Below, piece by piece: positions 33,242 through 41,616 of a stretch of 64,000 nt of DNA. The stretch comes from Bradyrhizobium aeschynomenes (GTDB lineage Bacteria > Pseudomonadota > Alphaproteobacteria > Rhizobiales > Xanthobacteraceae): the NCBI RefSeq assembly GCF_013178945.1, contig NZ_JABFDM010000005.1, positions 1-64,000 on the forward strand, given 5' to 3'. Under the pieces are notes generated by a model that saw nothing but the letters and a program-made list of their open reading frames with translations, did no database searches and was not told the origin of the DNA. Every line of letters begins with the position of its first letter. Within the stretch, counting starts at the first letter, position 1. The position numbers and the translations under genes are program-made.

Positions 33242-33967
33242 CTAGCTCTCGATCTCGAATGTCACGCGCTCTGCGGCGAAGCGCGAGCGCTTGCTGACGA
33301 GCGGCGTTCCATCGGCATCGATGTCGGTGCTGTCGACGACCAGGACCGGACGCCCCAGCGTGAGGTCGAGGCGGGCGGCGTCGCTCGCATCGGCGATCGC
33401 TGCCGTGATCCTGGTCGCACCGCGGCGATAGTCGCGGATGCCATAATGCGCGAGCAGCGCGGTCATCGACCGGGTCGCGGCGAACACCCGCCCCGCGTCC
33501 GGAAATCGCTCGGCCGACAGCCAGGACGTGCTGACGCAGATGGGGGTCTTGTCGGCAAAGCGCAGCGCATCGATGCGCGCCAGCGGAGCGCCAGTCTTCA
33601 ATCCCAGCGCGCGTGCGAGCTCGCGAGTCGCGAACTCCTCCGAGGCCGCAATCAGCTGCCCGCGGGGCTCACGGCCACCTGCGCCCACGATCTCGGAGAA
33701 ACGGGTTCGTGACCGCAGCGGATAGGACAGGCGCGGGGCTTCCACATAGGTGCCGCTGCCGCGCTCGGCGCGGACGAGCCCGCGTTCTGCCAGCGTCGCC
33801 AGCGCGCGCCGGACCGTGTGGCGGTTGACGCGGTAGGTCTCCGCGATCTCGGTCTCGCCCGGCAGGCGCGTCCCGGCCGCGAAGCGGCCATCGGCAATGT
33901 CGCGCTCGATGCCGTCGGCCACCCGCCGCCACAGCGCGACGCCCGATCCGGCGTCCGGCATGCTCAT
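33242..33967 (-). CDS. phnF: PhnF, GntR/HutC-family phosphonate regulator
   Basis: 241 residues: N-terminal winged helix with GTRLPGETEIAETYRVNRHTV (split here, about 31-51) and RGSGTYVEAP, and a C-terminal UTRA ligand domain. ATG at 33967, or at 33961. Divergent from phnG, with a 24-bp palindrome in between that is its likely operator. It should repress phnG-N until an inducer or phosphate shortage relieves it. Confidence 0.92.
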   Translation of the reverse strand: MSMPDAGSGVALWRRVADGIERDIADGRFAAGTRLPGETEIAETYRVNRHTVRRALATLAERGLVRAERGSGTYVEAPRLSYPLRSRTRFSEIVGAGGREPRGQLIAASEEFATRELARALGLKTGAPLARIDALRFADKTPICVSTSWLSAERFPDAGRVFAATRSMTALLAHYGIRDYRRGATRITAAIADASDAARLDLTLGRPVLVVDSTDIDADGTPLVSKRSRFAAERVTFEIES

Positions 33968-34003
33968 CGCAGTTCCCCGCGTCGCATTGTGAAAATCACG
34001 TCC

Positions 34004-34021
34004 ATGTCATCAAACAGTCAT
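34004..34021 (+). promoter_or_regulatory. Pho box of the phnGHIJKLMN operon
   Basis: ATGTCAT-CAAA-CAGTCAT: 7-4-7 layout, 12 of 14 repeat positions; the best Pho box in the window. It lies 60 bp upstream of phnG and 16 bp before the PhnF-type operator. Confidence 0.78.
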
Positions 34022-34036
34022 GGCGCTCTCTTATCG

Positions 34037-34060
34037 AGTTGTCTAGTATCATAGACAACT
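34037..34060. promoter_or_regulatory. Operator palindrome for PhnF
   Basis: Perfect 9-bp arms AGTTGTCTA and TAGACAACT around a 6-base centre. It falls where the Pho-driven transcript should start, just before phnG. HutC-subfamily GntR sites commonly contain GTxTAGAC-like halves, which fits. Confidence 0.75.
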
Positions 34061-34080
34061 TGATGCGGGCAAGATCGAGA

Positions 34081-34542
34081 ATGGCGATGAGCGGCGATAC
34101 GGCGTTGCAGGAGAAGCGGCGGGACGCGATGAAGGTGCTGTCGCACGTTCCGGCCGCCGAGATCGAGACTCGGATGGCCGCGCTGCCGGTGCCGCCCCAC
34201 CAGGATCTGCGTGCGCCGGAAAGCGGTCTCGTGATGGTTCGTGGCAGGATCGGCGGCGACGGCGCACCGTTCAATCTCGGTGAGGCGACCGTGTCTCGCG
34301 CGGCTGTTCGTCTGCAGGGCGGGCAGGTGGGGTTTGGCTATGTCCTCGGGCGCGACGGCGGCAAGGCGCGCCTGATCGCGCTGTGCGACGCCTTGCTTCA
34401 ATCGTCTGATCATGCCCAGGCCATCGAGAAGGAGGTCGTTGCGCCCCTGCGGGCGCGGATGCAGCAGGAGCGGGATCGAAGCGCCGCCGAAGCGGCGGCG
34501 ACGCGGGTCGATTTCTATACGATGGTGCGGGGAGAGGGGTGA
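34081..34542 (+). CDS. phnG: C-P lyase subunit PhnG
   Basis: About 153 residues, part of the PhnGHIJ core complex that with PhnI transfers the phosphonate to ribose-triphosphate. Typical features are LRAPESGLVMVRGRIGGDGAPFNLGEATVSRA and the VGFGYVLGRDGGKARLIALCDALLQ stretch (both split here). Start taken as the ATG at 34081 (34063 and 34087 are alternatives; Shine-Dalgarno weak). The stop overlaps the phnH start. Confidence 0.93.
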   Translation: MAMSGDTALQEKRRDAMKVLSHVPAAEIETRMAALPVPPHQDLRAPESGLVMVRGRIGGDGAPFNLGEATVSRAAVRLQGGQVGFGYVLGRDGGKARLIALCDALLQSSDHAQAIEKEVVAPLRARMQQERDRSAAEAAATRVDFYTMVRGEG

Positions 34543-35153
34543 TGACAGCGATGACCGTCGAGCTGCAGCCCGGCTTTGCCGACAAGGTTCTGTCGGCGCA
34601 ATCGACCTTCCGCATGGTGATGGAAGCGATGGCGCGCCCCGGACACGTGATGCCGGTCGACGACGGCGGCGGCCGGCCACCGTCGATGATGGCCGGCGTT
34701 GCGGCGATCGCCTTGACCTTGCTGGACCAGGATACGCCGCTTTGGCTCGATGCGGCCTTCGCGCGCGCGCCCGATGTCGGGACCTGGCTGAAATTTCACA
34801 CCGGAGCGCCGGTCGTGACGCGTCCAGATCTCGCAGGTTTCGCACTCGTGGCGGCATCGGAAACGCTGCCTGATCTCACATCGTTTGCGCTGGGGACGCC
34901 GGAATACCCGGACCGGTCGACAACCCTGATCCTGCAGGTGCCGAGCCTTTCTACCGGGCCGACGTTCCACCTGCGTGGTCCTGGGATCGATGGCGTGACC
35001 TCGCTCGCGGCGACGATCGAGCCGCGCGATCTGTTCGCGCGACTGTCAATCAACGAGGCGCTGTTCCCGCGCGGGATCGACGTCATTCTGGCCGACGATC
35101 AATCGTTGGTCGCGATCCCGCGCACGACGCGTCTCTCACCTGCAGGAGCTTAG
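34542..35153 (+). CDS. phnH: C-P lyase subunit PhnH
   Basis: 203 residues, structural subunit of the C-P lyase core. Family landmarks are STFRMVMEAMARPGHV near residue 21 and GPGIDGVTSL, LFPRGIDVIL in the C-terminal half. The ATG shares its first base with the phnG stop; a GTG one codon upstream also exists. Confidence 0.94.
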   Translation: MTAMTVELQPGFADKVLSAQSTFRMVMEAMARPGHVMPVDDGGGRPPSMMAGVAAIALTLLDQDTPLWLDAAFARAPDVGTWLKFHTGAPVVTRPDLAGFALVAASETLPDLTSFALGTPEYPDRSTTLILQVPSLSTGPTFHLRGPGIDGVTSLAATIEPRDLFARLSINEALFPRGIDVILADDQSLVAIPRTTRLSPAGA

Positions 35154-35156
35154 CGG

Positions 35157-36260
35157 ATGTATGTGGCGGTCAAAGGCGGCGAGCGCGCCATCGAGAACGC
35201 ACACCGGCTGCTGGCGCACGAGCGCCGCGGCGACAGGAGCGTGCCCGAGTTGTCACTTGCGCAGATCTCGGAGCAGCTCGGACTCGCGGTCGACCGCGTC
35301 ATGAGCGAGGGTTCGCTGTATGATCGCGAGCTGGCCGCGCTTGCCATCAAGCAGGCGCGCGGCGATCTCATCGAGGCGATCTTCCTGGTGCGCGCCTTCC
35401 GCGCGACCCTGCCGCGCTTCGGTGCGACCGAGCCGGTCGACACCGGCGAGATGCGCGTGCAGCGGCGCGTATCGTCGACCTTCAAGGACATTCCCGGCGG
35501 ACAAGTGCTGGGCCCGACCTTCGACTACACGCACCGGCTGCTCGATCCGGCTCTGGCCGAGGCAGGCGATCCCGAGGCGCCGGCGCTTGCGTCGACATCC
35601 GACGCGCCGATGCCGCGCGTCACCGACATTCTCGGTCAGGACGGATTGATCGAGCGGTCGCCCGATGCGGATCCCGACGTGCCCGTGGGAGATCTCACGC
35701 GTGATCCGCTGAGCTATCCTGCCGGCCGCGATCTGCGGCTGCAGAACCTCGCGCGCGGCGACGAAGGCTTTCTGCTGGCGCTCGGCTATTCGACGCAACG
35801 CGGCTATGGCCGCAACCATCCGTTCGCAGGCGAGATCCGTTTCGGCGAGGTCGAGGTGGAGTTCTTCGCCGAGGAGATCGGCTTCGCTGTGCCGCTCGGA
35901 TCGCTCGCGCTGACCGAATGCCAGATGGTCAATCAGTTCAAGGGTTCGGCGAGCGAGCCGCCATGCTTCACCCGCGGCTATGGCCTGGCCTTCGGTCAGA
36001 GCGAGCGCAAGACGATGTCGATGGCGCTGGTCGATCGCGCGCTGCGCGCGCGCGAGCTCGGCGAGGATTTGATCGCCCCGGCGCAGGACGAGGAGTTCGT
36101 GATGTCGCATTCCGACAACGTGCAGGCAACCGGCTTTGTCGAGCATCTGAAATTGCCGCACTACGTCGACTTTCAATCCGAGCTAGGGCTGCTGCGCAAG
36201 CTGCGCCAGGAGTTTGCCGATGCCAATGCCGTTCCCGTGTTGAAGGAGGCCGCGGAATGA
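35157..36260 (+). CDS. phnI: C-P lyase subunit PhnI
   Basis: 367 residues, the nucleosidase that with PhnG, PhnH and PhnL forms ribose-1-phosphonate 5-triphosphate from ATP and phosphonate. Recognised by MYVAVKGGERAIENAHRLL at the start, RVSSTFKDIPGGQVLGPTFDYTHRLLD (split here) and HSDNVQATGFVEHLKLPHYVDFQSEL (split here) near the end. AGGAG precedes the ATG, and the stop overlaps phnJ. Confidence 0.96.
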   Translation: MYVAVKGGERAIENAHRLLAHERRGDRSVPELSLAQISEQLGLAVDRVMSEGSLYDRELAALAIKQARGDLIEAIFLVRAFRATLPRFGATEPVDTGEMRVQRRVSSTFKDIPGGQVLGPTFDYTHRLLDPALAEAGDPEAPALASTSDAPMPRVTDILGQDGLIERSPDADPDVPVGDLTRDPLSYPAGRDLRLQNLARGDEGFLLALGYSTQRGYGRNHPFAGEIRFGEVEVEFFAEEIGFAVPLGSLALTECQMVNQFKGSASEPPCFTRGYGLAFGQSERKTMSMALVDRALRARELGEDLIAPAQDEEFVMSHSDNVQATGFVEHLKLPHYVDFQSELGLLRKLRQEFADANAVPVLKEAAE

Positions 36261-37141
36261 ACGCGCCGACCTACAACTTCGCCTATCTCGACGAGCAGAC
36301 CAAGCGGATGATCCGCCGCGCGATCCTCAAGGCCATCGCCATTCCCGGCTATCAGGTGCCGTTTGCGAGCCGCGAGATGCCGATGCCCTATGGCTGGGGC
36401 ACCGGCGGCGTGCAGGTCACGGCAGCCATTCTCGGCCCGCATGACGTACTCAAAGTGATCGACCAAGGCTCGGACGACACCACCAACGCGATCTCGATCC
36501 GCAAGTTCTTCGCCAAGACGGCAGGCGTGGAAACGACGACATCGACCGAAGAGGCAAGCGTGATCCAGACTCGGCATCGCATTCCCGAGGCGCCGCTGCG
36601 GGAGGGCCAGGTGCTCGTCTTTCAGGTGCCGATCCCGGAGCCGCTGCGGTTTCTCGAGCCGCGCGAGACCGAGACTCGCCGCATGCATGCGCTCGCCGAA
36701 TACGGCCTGATGCACGTCAAGCTCTATGAGGATATTGCCCGGTTCGGCCACATCGCGACGTCCTATGCCTATCCGGTCAAGGTCAATGCGCGCTACGTGA
36801 TGGACCCGTCGCCGACGCCCAAATTCGACAATCCGAAGATGGACAATTGCCCGGCGCTGCAACTGTTCGGAGCGGGGCGCGAGAAGCGGATCTATGCCAT
36901 CCCGCCTTATACGTCCGTGGTGTCGCTCGATTTCGAGGACCATCCGTTCACGCGCTACAAATTCGACGCGCCCTGCGCGCTTTGCGGCGCTGAGGATTCC
37001 TATCTCGACGAGATCGTCACCGACGACAAGGGAAGCCGCATGTTCGTCTGCTCCGACACCGACTATTGCGAGGGCCGCCAGGCGGCCGGACATCGGGGCG
37101 TCGAGAATGCCGCCCCGCACAAGGAGGGCGCTCATGGTTGA
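36257..37141 (+). CDS. phnJ: Carbon-phosphorus lyase PhnJ (radical SAM)
   Basis: 294 residues. Cleaves the C-P bond of ribose-1-phosphonate 5-phosphate, releasing hydrocarbon and the 1,2-cyclic phosphate. It carries the family C-x2-C-x21-C-x5-C pattern at Cys240, Cys243, Cys265 and Cys271, and the conserved glycine Gly31 in PGYQVPF corresponding to the glycyl-radical site. Starts in the phnI stop (ATGA); overlaps the next start. Confidence 0.97.
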   Translation: MNAPTYNFAYLDEQTKRMIRRAILKAIAIPGYQVPFASREMPMPYGWGTGGVQVTAAILGPHDVLKVIDQGSDDTTNAISIRKFFAKTAGVETTTSTEEASVIQTRHRIPEAPLREGQVLVFQVPIPEPLRFLEPRETETRRMHALAEYGLMHVKLYEDIARFGHIATSYAYPVKVNARYVMDPSPTPKFDNPKMDNCPALQLFGAGREKRIYAIPPYTSVVSLDFEDHPFTRYKFDAPCALCGAEDSYLDEIVTDDKGSRMFVCSDTDYCEGRQAAGHRGVENAAPHKEGAHG

Positions 37142-37928
37142 CATGAACAGCGCATCCGATCAGCCGCTGCTGGTCGCTGAAGAGCTTGGCAAGAGCTACG
37201 GCCGGCTCGCAGCCTGTCGCGACGTCTCGTTCGTGCTTTATCCGGGCGAGGTGCTCGCGATCGTCGGTGAATCCGGCTCGGGAAAGTCGACGCTGCTGCA
37301 GATGCTCTCGGCGCAGCTCGCGCCAAGCGCGGGGCGCGTGTCCTACCGGATGCGCGATGGCGTGCTGCGCAGTCTCGCCGATCTCGGCGAGGCCGAACGG
37401 CGTTTTCTGTTCCGCACCGACTGGGGCTATGTGCACCAGGACCCGGCGCAAGGCCTGCGCATGGCCGTGTCCGCGGGCGCCAATGTCGGCGAGCGGCTGA
37501 TGGCCATTGGTTGGAACAACTACGGCCGTATCAGGCAGACCGCATCGTCCTGGCTGCAGCGGGTCGAGATCGACGCCGCCCGTATCGATGATGCGCCGCG
37601 GACCTATTCCGGCGGCATGCGGCAGCGGCTGCAGATTGCGCGCAATCTGGTAACGGAGCCGCGGCTGGTGTTCATGGACGAGCCGACCGGCGGGCTCGAC
37701 GTCTCGGTGCAGGCGCGCCTGCTCGACCTGATGCGCAGCCTCGTCAACGAGCTCGGCCTCGCGGCGATCGTCGTCACGCACGATCTTGCGGTGGCGCGGC
37801 TGCTGTCCCACCGTGTGATGGTCATGAAGGAGGGGCGGGTGATCGAGACTGGCCTCACCGATCAGGTGCTCGATGATCCGCGCGAGCCCTACACACAGCT
37901 TCTCGTGTCCTCGATCCTGCCGCCATGA
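37134..37928 (+). CDS. phnK: ABC-type ATPase PhnK of the C-P lyase complex
   Basis: 264 residues with Walker A GESGSGKST, signature YSGGMRQRLQIARNL, Walker B LVFMDEPTGGLD and VVTHDLAVARL. It resembles oligopeptide-transporter ATPases but has no permease; PhnK docks on PhnJ. AGGAGG lies 6 bases before the ATG at 37134, inside the end of phnJ. Confidence 0.95.
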   Translation: MVDMNSASDQPLLVAEELGKSYGRLAACRDVSFVLYPGEVLAIVGESGSGKSTLLQMLSAQLAPSAGRVSYRMRDGVLRSLADLGEAERRFLFRTDWGYVHQDPAQGLRMAVSAGANVGERLMAIGWNNYGRIRQTASSWLQRVEIDAARIDDAPRTYSGGMRQRLQIARNLVTEPRLVFMDEPTGGLDVSVQARLLDLMRSLVNELGLAAIVVTHDLAVARLLSHRVMVMKEGRVIETGLTDQVLDDPREPYTQLLVSSILPP

Positions 37929-38638
37929 GCCCGATAACAATGACCCTGATGCTTGATGTCGAGAATGCCCGGAAGACCTTCACCATGCACCTGCAGGGCG
38001 GGATCTCTCTGCCCGTGGTGCGCGACGTGTCGTTCAAGGTCAATGCGGGAGAGTGCGTCGTCCTGTCGGGGCCGTCCGGCGCCGGAAAGTCGTCGATACT
38101 GAAGATGATCTTCGGCAACTATCGGTGCGATGGTGGCCGCATCAGCGTCCGTCATCAGGGCGAGATGACGAACCTCGCAGGCGCCGAGCCACGCCTGGTG
38201 CTCAATGCGAGGCGGATGACCATCGGCTATGTCAGCCAGTTCCTACGCGCGGTACCGCGCGTGCCGGCGCTCGACGTCGTCGCCGAGCCGCTGCTCACCG
38301 CGGGGCTCTCGCGGGAGGATGCGCGCGTGCGGGCCGGCGCCTTGCTCGGCCGGCTCAACATTCCCGAGCGGCTGTGGTCGCTGCCGCCGTCGACATTTTC
38401 CGGCGGCGAGCAGCAGCGCGTCAATATCGCACGCGGGTTCATATCGAACGTTCCGATCCTGCTGCTGGACGAGCCGACTGCCTCGCTCGATGCGGCGAAC
38501 CGCGCCGTCGTGGTGGACTTGATTGCGGCGAAGAAGCAAGCCGGCGTCGCCATGATAGCGATCGTGCATGACGACGAAGTTCGGATGCAGATCGCAGATC
38601 GCACGGTCGATGTGACGACTTTCGCGGCGGCGGCATAA
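37925..38638 (+). CDS. phnL: ABC-type ATPase PhnL of the C-P lyase complex
   Basis: 237 residues, with LDVENARKTFTMHLQGGISL typical of PhnL, Walker A GPSGAGKSS, FSGGEQQRVNIARGF and LLLDEPTASLD. Needed with PhnGHI for ribose-phosphonate formation. ATGA overlap with phnK. Confidence 0.95.
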   Translation: MSPITMTLMLDVENARKTFTMHLQGGISLPVVRDVSFKVNAGECVVLSGPSGAGKSSILKMIFGNYRCDGGRISVRHQGEMTNLAGAEPRLVLNARRMTIGYVSQFLRAVPRVPALDVVAEPLLTAGLSREDARVRAGALLGRLNIPERLWSLPPSTFSGGEQQRVNIARGFISNVPILLLDEPTASLDAANRAVVVDLIAAKKQAGVAMIAIVHDDEVRMQIADRTVDVTTFAAAA

Positions 38639-38654
38639 CAGGCACAAACAACAG

Positions 38655-39812
38655 ATGAGCGCGAACATGTCCGACACGGTGATAGGCAATGCCAGGCTGG
38701 TTCTCGCCGAGAGAGTCGTCGAGCAGGGCTGGGTGGCCATCGCAGGTGGCCGCATCGTCGAGCTGGGTGAAGGGGCTGCGCCCGTGGGCAGTCTTGATGC
38801 CGAGGGGGATCTGCTCATGCCCGGCTTGATCGAGCTGCATACCGATCATCTCGAGGCGCATTTCGTGCCGCGGCCGAAGGTCTATTGGGATCCCGTTGCC
38901 GCAGTGATCTCCTATGACGGGCAACTGGCGACCGCGGGCATCACGACGGTGCTAGACTCCTTGCGGGTCTGGAGCGAGGAAGGCGCCGAAGGCGTCGACG
39001 GCCAGGCGAATGTGCTCGCCGAGGCGATCGCAACCGCGCGCGACGGCCGCCTGCTGCGCGCCGACCATTTCCTGCATCTGCGCTGCGAGGTGCCGATGCC
39101 GACCGTTGTCGAGGAGGCGAAGCAGCTGGCTGGCCGTTCCGATGTCCGCTTGATGTCCCTGATGGATCACACGCCCGGGCAGCGACAGTTTCGTGATGAG
39201 GGGAAGCTGCGGGACTATTATCGCGGTAAGAGCGGGGGCAAGACCGACGCCGAGCTCGACGTGATGTTCGAGCGGCGCTTTGCCTATCAAAAAGCATATG
39301 CGGCCTCGAACATGCGCGACATCGTTGCGCTGGCGAAGATCCATGATGTTCCACTGGCCAGTCATGACGACACCACCGCGGAGAATGTTGCCGACGCGAT
39401 CAAGGACGGCATCGCCGTGGCGGAGTTTCCAACCACGATGGAGGCTGCGCGGGGGCTTCACGAGGCCGGTATCAGCATCCTGATGGGTGCGCCCAATGTC
39501 GTGCGCGGCGGATCGCATTCGGGCAACATCGCCGCGGTCGATCTCGCGCGCGAGGGCCTGCTCGACATTCTCTCATCCGACTACGTGCCTTCGAGCCTGC
39601 TGATGGGCGCGCTGCAACTGCCGCAGCGCGTGCCGGCGATCGATCTCGCTGCTGCGGTCCGCACCGTGACCAAGGCTCCCGCCGAGGCGGTGGGTCTTCA
39701 TGATCGCGGCGAAATTGCCGCCGGCAAGCGCGCAGACCTGATCCGCGTTCATCTGGCTGGTGATCTCGCGGTCGTGCGCAGCGCATGGCGGGAAGGATTG
39801 CGGGTCGCATGA
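38655..39812 (+). CDS. phnM: PhnM, ribose-1-phosphonate 5-triphosphate diphosphatase
   Basis: 385 residues of the amidohydrolase superfamily, which removes pyrophosphate from the ribose-phosphonate intermediate. Metal-site LMPGLIELHTDHLEAHFVPR (about 55-74), FLHLRCEVP, SLMDHTPGQRQF, ASHDDTTAEN and GAPNVVRGGSHSG are visible. Canonical PhnM, in contrast to the diverged copy at 22814-24001. The start has no strong Shine-Dalgarno; an ATG at 38667 is an alternative. Confidence 0.96.
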   Translation: MSANMSDTVIGNARLVLAERVVEQGWVAIAGGRIVELGEGAAPVGSLDAEGDLLMPGLIELHTDHLEAHFVPRPKVYWDPVAAVISYDGQLATAGITTVLDSLRVWSEEGAEGVDGQANVLAEAIATARDGRLLRADHFLHLRCEVPMPTVVEEAKQLAGRSDVRLMSLMDHTPGQRQFRDEGKLRDYYRGKSGGKTDAELDVMFERRFAYQKAYAASNMRDIVALAKIHDVPLASHDDTTAENVADAIKDGIAVAEFPTTMEAARGLHEAGISILMGAPNVVRGGSHSGNIAAVDLAREGLLDILSSDYVPSSLLMGALQLPQRVPAIDLAAAVRTVTKAPAEAVGLHDRGEIAAGKRADLIRVHLAGDLAVVRSAWREGLRVA

Positions 39813-40447
39813 GCGGAGAGTCCAGCCGATCGGCTGATGGTAGCGAACAACTGGGGCCGGGCCGGCTCGTGCTCGTCGTCGGGCCGAGCGGAGCGGGCAA
39901 GGACACCTTGCTCAATCTGGCGCGAGCCGAATGCGCTGGTGACGATCGCATCGTGTTCCCGCAACGCGTTGTGACCCGCGAGGCGTCGGCATTCGAGGAC
40001 AATCTGGAGATGAGCGAGGCCGCTTTTCACGAGGCCCTGGCTTCAGGTGCGTTCGCTTTGCATTGGGATGCGCATGGCCACCGCTATGGTGTTCCGCGTA
40101 CGATCAGGGACGACATCGCCGCGGGCCGCACCGTCGTCGTAAACGTGTCGCGGATGGTCATCCCGTTGGCGCGGCATGATTATGCCGATGTCGTCGTCGT
40201 GAACATCACGGCGCCGGCGGAGGTGCTCGCGGAACGTCTGGGCAAGCGGCATCGCCCGAGCGATGCCGACATCGGCGAGCGGCTTCAGCGGACGGTCAAG
40301 GACGACACGGTGGCGGCGGATGTCACCATCGTGAATGTGGGCGATCCGGCTCCGCACGGACGCAGGCTGCTCGATGTGATCAGGGGGGCCGGAGCCCTGC
40401 CGGGGACAATGGAAGGTGCGAACGATGTCGGTCATCACCACGATTGA
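39809..40447 (+). CDS. phnN: PhnN, ribose 1,5-bisphosphate phosphokinase
   Basis: 212 residues, guanylate-kinase-like, converting ribose 1,5-bisphosphate to PRPP. The P-loop is GPSGAGKDTLL (about 25-35), with VTREASAFEDNLEMSEAAF following. ATGA overlap with phnM. Its last 23 bases overlap the next gene. The C-terminal tail is longer than usual and His-rich at the end. Confidence 0.94.
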   Translation: MSGESSRSADGSEQLGPGRLVLVVGPSGAGKDTLLNLARAECAGDDRIVFPQRVVTREASAFEDNLEMSEAAFHEALASGAFALHWDAHGHRYGVPRTIRDDIAAGRTVVVNVSRMVIPLARHDYADVVVVNITAPAEVLAERLGKRHRPSDADIGERLQRTVKDDTVAADVTIVNVGDPAPHGRRLLDVIRGAGALPGTMEGANDVGHHHD

Positions 40448-41036
40448 GCAACTCGAAGCGATCTATGGCCAGACTGGCATTACATCGACGGCGAAGGTCG
40501 CAGATCGCGTAACGCCGCACTATCGCGTGATGATCGAGACGTCGCCGTTCGTCGCACTCGCGACCTGCGGCCCGGAAGGTCTCGACTGCTCGCCGCGCGG
40601 AGATCGTCCCGGTTTCGTCCGTATCCACGACGAGAAGACGCTGATGATGCCCGACCGACGTGGCAACAATCGCATCGATTCATTGCGGAACATCGTGCGT
40701 GATCCGCGGATAGGCCTGCTGTTCCTGATTCCGGGATCTGGCAATACGCTGCGTGTGAACGGACGTGGTCAGCTCTCCACGGACGCCGCTCTGCTGGAGT
40801 CGTTCCGGATGGAGGGCAAGCTGCCGAGGAGCGTTCTCGTCATGACCGTGGACGAGATCTACTTTCAATGCGCCCGAGCCATCGTGCGTGCTGATCTCTG
40901 GAACCCGGACAAGCGGGTCGATTCCAAGCAGATCCCGACCCCCGGTCAGATCCTGGCCGCGATGACGGCCGACGCCATCGACGGGGCCGAGTACGACCGC
41001 GAGTGGCCCGAGCGGGCGCGCCAGTCGATGTGGTGA
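40425..41036 (+). CDS. PPOX-type flavoprotein (pyridoxamine-phosphate-oxidase-like), MSMEG_1061 family
   Basis: 203 residues with the split-barrel FMN fold: SPFVALATCGPEGLDCSPRGD, PDRRGNNRIDSLRNIVRDPR and LRVNGRGQLSTD. Probably an FMN-dependent oxidoreductase; substrate unknown. The ATG at 40425 with GGAAGG upstream lies inside phnN, so it is co-translated with the phn operon. Whether it serves phosphonate metabolism or is only carried along cannot be told. Confidence 0.87.
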   Translation: MSVITTIEQLEAIYGQTGITSTAKVADRVTPHYRVMIETSPFVALATCGPEGLDCSPRGDRPGFVRIHDEKTLMMPDRRGNNRIDSLRNIVRDPRIGLLFLIPGSGNTLRVNGRGQLSTDAALLESFRMEGKLPRSVLVMTVDEIYFQCARAIVRADLWNPDKRVDSKQIPTPGQILAAMTADAIDGAEYDREWPERARQSMW

Positions 41037-41070
41037 CGGCGGCTCGCGGCGTGATGGGCTCAGCGCGTTG

Positions 41071-41292
41071 TCAAGCGGCCACGTCGAGCAGGCGTGACGA
41101 GCCCCGGATCAGCACCTTGCGGCCATCCTGCGTGATGGTTGCCGTGCCGTCATCGATGACCGCAAGTCCGAGGTCAACGAGTTGGCTCACGACCATGCTG
41201 TTCAACCGGCGGCGTTCACGCGCGGGAGTGCGGAGCGCCTTCAGCACCTCCCATTGATCCGGCGTGAGCTCGTGATCGAAGTCCGCGTTCAT
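41071..41292 (-). CDS. Small conserved-looking protein, winged-helix-like
   Basis: 73 residues from an ATG with GAGG 5 bases upstream. DHELTPDQWEVLKALRTPAR and VSQLVDLGLAVIDDGTATIT look like a helix-turn-helix with a wing (a helix starting TPDQWEVLKAL, then ITQDGRKVL). Convergent with the flavoprotein gene. Function not known. Confidence 0.6.
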   Translation of the reverse strand: MNADFDHELTPDQWEVLKALRTPARERRRLNSMVVSQLVDLGLAVIDDGTATITQDGRKVLIRGSSRLLDVAA

Positions 41293-41616
41293 GTTGCCTC
41301 GTAGCCTTGTTGTCGCGCACACGTCTTAGGTAAACAGCGTGACGAAGATGCGACCGCCATGCATCCGTAGTGATACGGCTCATGTCATTACGCGCGAAGG
41401 ACGCCGCGTTTAATTCAATTTTGAATGATCCGCAATTTGCAATGTGGCGCCCACGAACCCTGCGCGGTGCAACATGCAGCTGGCGCGTGGTTAACGGGCA
41501 ATTAATGCGGGCGCTGCGTGATCCAGAGTAACGCAGCTGTCACATCAGCGTGTCACACGGCGCCATCATCCCGCTCGAATCAGCCGGCGCGAACTGCGCG
41601 GCGCGAGATCCGTTGA
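41293..41616. other. Divergent intergenic region without a gene
   Basis: About 320 bp, locally AT-richer. It contains ATTCAATTTTGAAT (41413-41426), a near-perfect palindrome of unknown role. Likely carries the promoters of both flanking genes; no canonical -35/-10 pair stands out. Confidence 0.4.

Noticed and set aside
41413..41426. ATTCAATTTTGAAT palindrome as a regulator site
   Set aside because: AT-rich palindromes of this length occur by chance in AT-richer gaps, and there is no second copy near related genes.
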